Positions 5,961-11,060 of a stretch of 11,060 bases of DNA are shown one piece after another; the stretch's first letter is position 1; every line of letters begins with the position of its first letter. The notes beneath the pieces were generated by a model that saw nothing but the letters and a program-made list of their open reading frames with translations, made no database searches and was not told where the DNA came from. Origin of the DNA: an uncultured Bacilli bacterium (GTDB taxonomy: Bacteria; Bacillota_I; Bacilli_A; RF39; UBA660); assembly GCA_910586635.1 (NCBI GenBank), contig CAJUJA010000035.1:1-11060 (forward strand). The letters are read 5' to 3'. Position numbers and translations under genes: made by a program.

Positions 5961-6695
5961 TTAACTTCTGTTTTTGATGCCTGATGCAATAGAATCTATA
6001 CTAGTACCAGAAAGATTTCTTCCTTCCAATAAAGAATATAGTCTATCTTCTCCTACAATATTTTCTAAATGTTCTTGTAAGTTTTGATCATTTAATATCA
6101 ATCTAGAAATTGCAGTAGAGTTTTTACCTTTTAATACCAATGCTCCATGATGGTGATAATAAAAATCTGGAAGACTTGTTACAGGAAAACAAATTCTATA
6201 ATCAAAATCAGCATTTTTAAAATAATAGGCATCCCCTTTACCTGTTACATCAATCGCATCGATTAAAACATCTTCCTCTCTAGTAGACCATAAGTCACAT
6301 TTAGAAGGATAACCATCTACTTCTTTTTTATCGGGCATTACCTCCACTGGTATTTCTTTTTCTTCTAATTTACTCATTATATATTCTCTTATATCAAAGT
6401 CATTAAATTTTTTTCCTAATAAATCTGTCCTTTGTAAAGCAACTAATCTAGCATCCCATAAATTCGTTCCTAATCTCATATCATCTAATGCCATATCTTG
6501 ATTTACAAAAAGTAAAAATCCATCCCATATAAACCTAATATCTCTTTTATTTGGTTCAATAATATTAGAGGTAAAACCATTATCAAAGAAAGCAAAACAT
6601 TTCATGTTTTCTAATCCCTCTAATGAATAATCAATTTGTTCTTTATTTCTAACTGAATAAAAATCTGGTAACTCATTAATATTTAACTCTTTCAT
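5961..6695 (-). CDS. Hypothetical protein, 244 aa
   Basis: I do not recognise this protein. It is soluble, acidic and of mixed composition, with no signal peptide or membrane segment. Notable features are aromatic-rich strands (RDIRFIWDGFLLFVNQ, about 51-66), a Met/Asp-rich turn (DMALDDMRLGTNLWDARL), and a LPDFYYHHHGALVLKG segment (about 173-188) whose His cluster could bind metal or simply be structural. A Leu-rich C-terminal helix pair follows (about 200-225). ATG at 6695 follows GGGAGGAAAT, which begins inside the TAG stop of the upstream 203-aa gene; the gap is 9 bases, so the two are co-transcribed and probably coupled. A terminator follows. The pair likely works together. Its role is unknown. 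Confidence 0.8.
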   Translation of the reverse strand: MKELNINELPDFYSVRNKEQIDYSLEGLENMKCFAFFDNGFTSNIIEPNKRDIRFIWDGFLLFVNQDMALDDMRLGTNLWDARLVALQRTDLLGKKFNDFDIREYIMSKLEEKEIPVEVMPDKKEVDGYPSKCDLWSTREEDVLIDAIDVTGKGDAYYFKNADFDYRICFPVTSLPDFYYHHHGALVLKGKNSTAISRLILNDQNLQEHLENIVGEDRLYSLLEGRNLSGTSIDSIASGIKNRS

Positions 6696-6704
6696 ATTTC
6701 CTCC

Positions 6705-7316
6705 CTAAACTTCTACTTTTTCTTCTTTTTTCTCATCATCTTCCCAAATACCCAAACTATGTTTAAAAACCATATCAATTTCTTCGGTATCATACTCGCA
6801 TGGATCCCACTCCACACCATAATTTTTTAAAAATGATAACATTAATTCTATTTTTAGCCACTTACCATCATTTACTAGTTTTAATAATCCTGCTATCCTA
6901 TTGACCATATATTTATTTAATACTTTCATATCTTGTTGTGAAAGTTGATTGTTCGCATGCATATCTTCAACTGGACCATTTCTAAAAATATAGTGAGTTA
7001 AAGCCTTTGAAATCCAATCAATATTATTATGATCTAACAATCTTTCTTTCGCACCTTGATTTAGATTTTTAAAAGTTTCTAAATTATTTTCTTCAAATCT
7101 TTTATAAAGATATTTAGCAGAATTTATTTTAATATCCCACTTATTTCTTTTGTTAACAACCTTACTACTACTCACATCATATAACTCTGCAATCATACTA
7201 TTAGGAATATGTTCATCTATAAACAATTTTTCTAATTGGTCTTTTGTGATATTATCCCAATTTAAAATTTCCCCCTTATCTTTTTTCTCACATAACTCTT
7301 GATATGTATATAACAT
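6705..7316 (-). CDS. HTH-containing hypothetical protein, 203 aa
   Basis: No close family is recognised. Residues about 25-62 look like a helix-turn-helix: KDQLEKLFIDEHIPNSMIAE followed by LYDVSSSKVVNKRNKW, with the turn-plus-VS-x-S-K-V pattern of DNA-recognition helices. A Lys/Asn-rich linker leads to a second conserved-looking block, FRNGPVEDMHANNQLSQQDM (111-130), then LNKYMVNRIAGLLKL and an acidic tail. The second block looks like a distinct domain of unknown function. ATG at 7316 follows GGAGGAGT at about 5 bases, and the gene has its own promoter inside the end of the preceding Nudix gene. It leads a two-gene unit with the 244-aa protein. A DNA-binding regulator or small defence or toxin-antitoxin role is possible but unproven. 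Confidence 0.8.
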   Translation of the reverse strand: MLYTYQELCEKKDKGEILNWDNITKDQLEKLFIDEHIPNSMIAELYDVSSSKVVNKRNKWDIKINSAKYLYKRFEENNLETFKNLNQGAKERLLDHNNIDWISKALTHYIFRNGPVEDMHANNQLSQQDMKVLNKYMVNRIAGLLKLVNDGKWLKIELMLSFLKNYGVEWDPCEYDTEEIDMVFKHSLGIWEDDEKKEEKVEV

Positions 7317-7340
7317 AACTACTCCTCCAATATTGAGACT

Positions 7341-7368
7341 AGTATATCATATTTTCTTTATTTTACAA
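7341..7368 (-). promoter_or_regulatory. Promoter of the two-gene unknown unit
   Basis: On the minus strand TTGTAA (7363-7368) and TATACT (7341-7346) are separated by 16 bases, with a TG one base before the -10 (extended -10). The -35 overlaps the last codons and stop of the Nudix gene. The predicted start is at about 7334, 18 bases before ATG 7316. This makes the pair separable from the right-hand block. Confidence 0.55.
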
Positions 7369-7876
7369 CTTTTAATTTTTCAAATAGTTCTAATCTATTT
7401 TCTTTAAAAACAATCGATGAATCATGAGTCTTTATCATTTTTATTACATCATCAATTAAAAACCACTTCACTTCTGATAATTCATCTTCTTGTATGACAA
7501 ATTGGTTTTGTTCTAAATTGCATTTAATATAATAAAAATAAGTAATATGTGAATTAGTCTTTCCTCTAGTAATCTCCTTATCAAAAAAAGGAATCAAATC
7601 ATCTTTTGAAAGTTTTAACCCCAACTTCTCTTCTGTTTCTCTAATAGCAGCATCCACTAACTCTTCTTTATGATCTACATGCCCTGCACATAACGCCCAC
7701 TTATTAGGATCAAATCTTTTATTTGCACTTCTTTTTTGAAGTAAAGTCTCTCCTTTATCATTAACAATAAGTACCGCCACCTCATTATGTAATAAATTCT
7801 TATCATGTGCCTCATCCTTATCCATGACTTCTCCTGTAAAATTTCCCTCTTCATCCACAATATCGATTAGTTCCAT
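7358..7876 (-). CDS. Nudix hydrolase, isopentenyl-diphosphate-isomerase-like (YfcD type)
   Basis: Protein of 172 residues. The N-terminus (MELIDIVDEEGNFTGEVMDK, then an LLHNEVAVLIVN strand) is the arrangement seen in the IPP-isomerase/YfcD Nudix group. The QKRSANKRFDPNKWALCAGH segment and the Nudix box from G65 to L87 support this. In the box G65, E71, R79-E80, E83 and G86 are present, but the second Glu of the REUxEE core is K84. That position normally helps bind Mg2+, so activity may be altered. True IDI enzymes interconvert IPP and DMAPP. YfcD-type relatives have unclear substrates and this is more likely one of those. ATG at 7876 follows AGGAGG. It lies 222 bases downstream of the S66 peptidase gene and looks complete. 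Confidence 0.87.
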   Translation of the reverse strand: MELIDIVDEEGNFTGEVMDKDEAHDKNLLHNEVAVLIVNDKGETLLQKRSANKRFDPNKWALCAGHVDHKEELVDAAIRETEEKLGLKLSKDDLIPFFDKEITRGKTNSHITYFYYIKCNLEQNQFVIQEDELSEVKWFLIDDVIKMIKTHDSSIVFKENRLELFEKLKVVK

Positions 7877-7907
7877 ATCTTCTCCTCCTTACTTTTTTCC
7901 CTTGCAT

Positions 7908-7976
7908 TTAGTATTTGCAATTTACAATCCTCATCAAATCTTCCTGGCACCTTTTAGAAATTTCTTTCCACATCAT
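7908..7976 (-). CDS. Possible 22-aa small ORF with a strong ribosome binding site
   Basis: In the 222-base gap between the S66 peptidase and the Nudix gene, AAAGGAGGAT on the minus strand is followed 10 bases after GGAGG by ATGATG and a 22-codon frame: MMWKEISKRCQEDLMRIVNC then KY and a stop. It ends 31 bases before the Nudix start. It could be a leader peptide or microprotein, or the last trace of a decayed gene. The strong ribosome binding site is the only support. The rest of the gap shows no clear terminator or promoter. Confidence 0.25.
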   Translation of the reverse strand: MMWKEISKRCQEDLMRIVNCKY

Positions 7977-8098
7977 CTATTGTTATCCTCCTTTATCATA
8001 TTTACTATCCCTATATATTTCTAAAAATCAATGATAAATTTTTCCCTTTAAAAAAGCTATTGTTAGTCACCTCTACTATATGATTCATGCTACCCCCC

Positions 8099-9112
8099 CT
8101 ATTTGAATTCAAATACTACCTTTCCTTTTCCATTCTTAGAAGTAATGGTTGCCACTGCTCCATTAATGATGGTCATTCTAGGAGAGACATGTCCAATATC
8201 AGCATTGATGATGATAGGAATATCTAAATCTCCTAAAGAATGCAAAATAGCTTCCTGAAAGGAAATATCATAATAACTTTTATTTATCATACTCCTTCCG
8301 AAGATAATTCCCTTGGTATAAGAAAACCATCCATTATCTCTAAACTTCCATAAAGTTCTAATTAACCCTTCACTACTTAACTCACAGTTATCAAAATACC
8401 AAACAATACCATCTTCCTTATATCTTTCTATAAACTCTTTGGTTTTATCAAATTTTGTTCCAAAAAGATCTGTTAAAATATCAATACAACCGCCAATCAT
8501 CCTTCCTTTAATATGGATTTCTTCTTCTTTTCTTAAATTTTCCCAATACACCTTCTTTGTTAAATAGTAAGGTTCATCCCCAATAGTAGTATCTCTTTTT
8601 TTCTTTTCATATTTTATAAAACTATTCTGAGATAGTAAATTTCCTTTTAAAATCTCCAAATTGTTTTCTAAAGAAGAATGCCAAGGTCTCATTCCAAACG
8701 CTTTAAAGTTATTTGCATATATCGTTGCAATATCTAGGTTCGTTGTAATAGTAAATAAAAATCCTGTTGGATCAGAATAGCCTTGTAACCATTTTGGATT
8801 TTTACGAATGATAGAAAAATCACACTCAGATAACATTTCTAATAAGAAATCTCCACCGCAAGCACATATAATTAAAGAGACTTCCTTATTGTTCCACAGC
8901 TCACTTAACTGTTTTGCTTGTTCAACACTTGAACTACTTCTTCCTTTCAGGCTTGATCTAACATTTTCCGTTTCTATTATTTGAAACCCCTTTTCTTTTA
9001 ATTGCTTGATAGCAGAATCTAAGCAATATAAATCCTGTTTTTCTATCACTCCGTCAGATGGTGCTGTAACACCAATATAATCTTTTGGTTTAATAAATTT
9101 GGGATAAATCAT
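8099..9112 (-). CDS. LD-carboxypeptidase / MccF-like S66 serine peptidase
   Basis: Protein of 337 residues, the usual length for peptidase family S66. The catalytic triad is visible: nucleophile S113 in QGYSDPTGF, E244 in DNCELSSEG and H308 in DIGHVSPRM. The family N-terminal strand (DYIGVTAPSDG) and the oxyanion-region ICACGGDFLLEML are also present. S66 enzymes cut the L,D bond of tetrapeptides during cell-wall recycling (LdcA). Their MccF branch inactivates microcin C-type peptidyl nucleotides and related aminoacyl adenylates. The extended insert between S113 and E244 and the YSDPT nucleophile motif favour the MccF-like branch, which would suit a neighbourhood of nucleotide enzymes; this is an inference. 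There is no signal peptide, so it is cytosolic. ATG at 9112 follows AAAGGAA, 22 bases after the double-Nudix gene. The TAG stop runs straight into a G7 tract. Confidence 0.92.
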   Translation of the reverse strand: MIYPKFIKPKDYIGVTAPSDGVIEKQDLYCLDSAIKQLKEKGFQIIETENVRSSLKGRSSSSVEQAKQLSELWNNKEVSLIICACGGDFLLEMLSECDFSIIRKNPKWLQGYSDPTGFLFTITTNLDIATIYANNFKAFGMRPWHSSLENNLEILKGNLLSQNSFIKYEKKKRDTTIGDEPYYLTKKVYWENLRKEEEIHIKGRMIGGCIDILTDLFGTKFDKTKEFIERYKEDGIVWYFDNCELSSEGLIRTLWKFRDNGWFSYTKGIIFGRSMINKSYYDISFQEAILHSLGDLDIPIIINADIGHVSPRMTIINGAVATITSKNGKGKVVFEFK

Positions 9113-9134
9113 AAAATGTTCCTTTCTAACTCTA

Positions 9135-10121
9135 CTAATTCAAATCTTCTACTTCTAAAATATGGTGATTCTCATCTACCACAAACTTTAGTAATAAATT
9201 GTGTTTTTGAAAATTATGCTGATATTTTTTATCTAACAATTCAGTAATTGCATATCTCCTTTCTTTTTTTAATAAATCTGGTATTGCAATAAAATAAGCC
9301 TTATTTTCATCAGTATTTTTAGGCGTCCCTTCAAAATCATGAGTAAGTGACACTTTCATTTTATAAATACGATTTGGATATTCAATAAAGATAGTTCCTA
9401 TCAAATCTAAATTTTTAACATGAAGTGATGTTTCTTCCAAAAATTCTCTTTTAGAAGCATCAGTTGGGGTTTCACCTTCTTCTATTTTTCCTCCAGGAAT
9501 ATCGAGAAAACCAACATTTCCTTTTTGATACTCAATACAAGCTACCCTTCCATCATCAATTAAAAAAGTTCTAACTGCATCTCTGATTGGTTTTTTATTT
9601 TCTTTGTAATATTCTAATATTTTTTGATCTCTTAAAACTGCAAATTGAGTATAGTAAAGATCATGATAACTAGACGGCTTTAATTTTGGATAACAACCCT
9701 TTATTTTTTCTATTGCATCATCTAACTCCATCCATACAACTTCTAATTGTTCATCTTCTTCTTGATGCGTTCTATGTAATCTCCTTGTATCTTCTAAAAC
9801 TTTTGAGATGTAAATATAAGAGATCTGTTTAAAATTTTTGGCACATCTTTCTTCTTCTACCAAACCTAAATAATTCATAATATCTACATAACAACCAGTT
9901 TCTTCTAAAACTTCCCTTTGAAAAGTCTCATATCCCTTTTCTTTATGTTCTACTCCACCACCAGGTAATTTATACTCATGTTTTAATTTTTTATGAATCA
10001 CAGCAATTAAACCATCTTTATTTATCACAATTCCACGAGAGGCCATTCTAATTTCTGGATTACTCATCTTTTTAGACTCAAAACCTAAATCTTGATCTGT
10101 AATTTTAATAATAACACTCAA
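9135..10121 (-). CDS. Double-Nudix-domain protein (TTG start)
   Basis: Protein of 328 residues containing two Nudix domains. Box 1 (G55-C77) is canonical: G55, E61, R69-E70, E73-E74 and G76. Box 2 (G211-L233) has G211, E217, R225-E226 and E229-E230 but Ser at 232 in place of the conserved Gly. The first domain covers roughly 25-140. A linker of about 35 residues rich in Tyr and Lys follows, and the second domain covers about 178-315. Most Nudix proteins have one domain, so a tandem fusion is unusual; the second box may be less active or may bind only. No ATG precedes the first domain. TTG at 10121 sits 8 bases after GGAAGG and is the best start; otherwise M19 or M26 could be used. Co-transcription with the S66 peptidase is likely (22-base gap). 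The substrate is unknown. Confidence 0.88.
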   Translation of the reverse strand: MSVIIKITDQDLGFESKKMSNPEIRMASRGIVINKDGLIAVIHKKLKHEYKLPGGGVEHKEKGYETFQREVLEETGCYVDIMNYLGLVEEERCAKNFKQISYIYISKVLEDTRRLHRTHQEEDEQLEVVWMELDDAIEKIKGCYPKLKPSSYHDLYYTQFAVLRDQKILEYYKENKKPIRDAVRTFLIDDGRVACIEYQKGNVGFLDIPGGKIEEGETPTDASKREFLEETSLHVKNLDLIGTIFIEYPNRIYKMKVSLTHDFEGTPKNTDENKAYFIAIPDLLKKERRYAITELLDKKYQHNFQKHNLLLKFVVDENHHILEVEDLN

Positions 10122-10126
10122 GCCTA

Positions 10127-10911
10127 TTACCTTCCTTCTTTATTATTTTTTCTTCTAAAATTATTTTGTTTTGGTTTTCCATCAGTATTATGACTTTCTT
10201 CTTATAATTCTACTTCTATATCTGCAAGTAAGATTTACTACCACATTAACCTTTTACAAATAGAGGAAAAAGCATTTTGCTCTTCTACATTTAACCTACT
10301 AGGAATCCTATCTTTTTCTTCATATTTTTTAGTATAAATGGTCACTTACTTTAGATCACTCATTCTTCCTGTTTTACCTCTAGTTTGAATCATAAAGCTT
10401 TTGAAATCATTAGGCGAATTTTTTTTGGAATATGAATCATACAATACGAGATTCCATTATAAATATTAGTAGCAGAAATCATATCCCAATCTTCTTCTAT
10501 TTGTCTAGGAGCTAATCACTGTCTTTTTATATTTCAAATAAAAACTTAGGCTGTTACATAAGCAATTAAAGTCTGAAATTGGTTTTTGTTCTAATTCCTC
10601 TATTCCTTGTTTCTTAGAGCATTCTGATAGAGTTCTACTGCACTTTCTAAAATAGATTTCATACAAATATCCTGTTCTCTTTGATATAGATCTTCATGAT
10701 ACGTTTTTCTATTATAGTCCAATGGTCCTTCAAAGCTTCCCCCCATATGAATATTTCACCCCAATCTAATAACCTACTGGATCAGTTAAATAATGAATAT
10801 AATAAGATTCTTTCCCTAAATCCTCTAAAAGTAAACTAATATCTAGATTATCTAACTTTCCCAATTTTAATAAATGCCCACTAGGGATTTAAATCTAACT
10901 TCCTTACTCAT
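10127..10911 (-). pseudogene. Decayed gene of unknown product
   Basis: This 785-base stretch has no long frame, but consecutive minus-strand frames read as one degraded protein. It starts MSKEVRF at ATG 10911 (after AGAAGG). Traces include KLGKLDNLDISLLLEDLGKE, HYLTDPVGY-stop-IGVKY, SFEGPLDYNRKTYHEDLYQR, an IEELEQKPISDFN segment, APRQIEEDWDMIS, SFMIQTRGKTGRMSDLK-stop, and YEEKDRIPSRLNVEEQNAF. The tail NNFRRKNNKEGR stops at 10127, only 5 bases before the double-Nudix start. There are at least four frame breaks and four internal stops. Two of the breaks coincide with homopolymers: G6 at 10739-10744 and A8 at about 10419-10426. I could not assign a family. The close spacing suggests it was once in the same operon as the double-Nudix gene. 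Confidence 0.6.
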
Positions 10912-11003
10912 AAACAAGAAACCTTCTGACATATATATTACCATATTATTACACAATTAGATATATTTATTAACTATAATTATTTTCGAGTTCATATTTT
11001 CTA

Positions 11004-11057
11004 TTGAAAAATTCTATTAAATTATGATACTATAGAGAAAAATTTAATTTAGAGGTG
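11004..11057 (+). promoter_or_regulatory. Plus-strand promoter and ribosome binding site of a gene beyond the window
   Basis: TTGAAA (11004-11009), an 18-base spacer and TACTAT (11028-11033) with a TG one base before it form an extended -10 promoter. AGAGGTG (11051-11057) is a ribosome binding site. The ATG at 11058-11060 touches that site with no spacing, so it is probably part of the GAGGTGATG pairing region and the true start lies a few bases further on. This is the only plus-strand gene signal, and it diverges from the decayed gene. Confidence 0.5.
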
Positions 11058-11060
11058 ATG

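Noticed and set aside
5762..5989. 75-codon minus-strand frame between the unknown gene and the collagen gene
   Set aside because: It spans a terminator, a promoter and the start of the collagen gene in another frame, and has no domain.
7824..8024. 66-codon plus-strand frame across the Nudix start and upstream gap
   Set aside because: It overlaps the Nudix start antisense, has no ribosome binding site, and is Ser/Pro/Phe-rich because of the AT-rich purine-site region.
8011..8088. 25-codon frame (MNHIVEVTNNSF...) after the S66 gene, faintly like an ABC ATPase start
   Set aside because: Too short to judge, no Walker motif, and only a G7 run as a possible ribosome binding site.
11058..11060. 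ATG at the right edge as a gene start
   Set aside because: It touches the GAGGTG ribosome binding site with no spacing; the real start is probably beyond the window.

Overview
The window is AT-rich, roughly 30% G+C by eye, with strong AGGAGG-type ribosome binding sites and the standard bacterial code (TAA, TAG and TGA all close genes; TGG encodes Trp). Together with a BclA-like collagen protein of the kind found on spore surfaces, this points to a low-GC, probably spore-forming Bacillota, perhaps a gut Bacilli/Erysipelotrichia-type genome. The species cannot be named from the sequence. The first 24 bases are an untrimmed Illumina adapter, so the left edge is an assembly end and not biology. 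Every complete gene lies on the minus strand; a plus-strand gene begins just beyond the right edge.

Left block (about 4976 down to 25): one tight transcription unit running leftward from an extended -10 promoter at about 4968-4976. Its order is an ADP-ribose-pyrophosphatase-like Nudix hydrolase, a HIT protein with a damaged histidine triad, a SAM methyltransferase, a P-loop small-molecule kinase, three tandem paralogous HD-like proteins (the third frameshifted), a canonical HD hydrolase broken by a frameshift and a stop, and the start of a PnuC nicotinamide riboside transporter. Gaps are 2 to 38 bases or overlaps of 1 to 11 bases. The contents suggest nucleotide or NAD metabolism.

Middle (5006-7368): a monocistronic collagen-repeat protein with its own promoter and a terminator on either side, then a two-gene unit of unknown function (an HTH-containing protein of 203 aa and a 244-aa protein) with its own promoter.

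Right block (7358-10121): an isopentenyl-diphosphate-isomerase-like Nudix protein, an LD-carboxypeptidase/MccF-type S66 peptidase, and an unusual protein with two Nudix domains that starts at TTG. Upstream of it, 10127-10911 holds a heavily decayed gene of unknown product. The last 60 bases hold a plus-strand promoter and ribosome binding site.

Recurring themes are four Nudix domains in about 6 kb, a set of nucleotide-handling folds with altered catalytic motifs (HD to MD three times, HIT triad, two Nudix boxes), and gene decay whose frame breaks lie on G or A homopolymers. The three-paralog HD-like array inside the nucleotide operon is the best candidate for an undescribed system.
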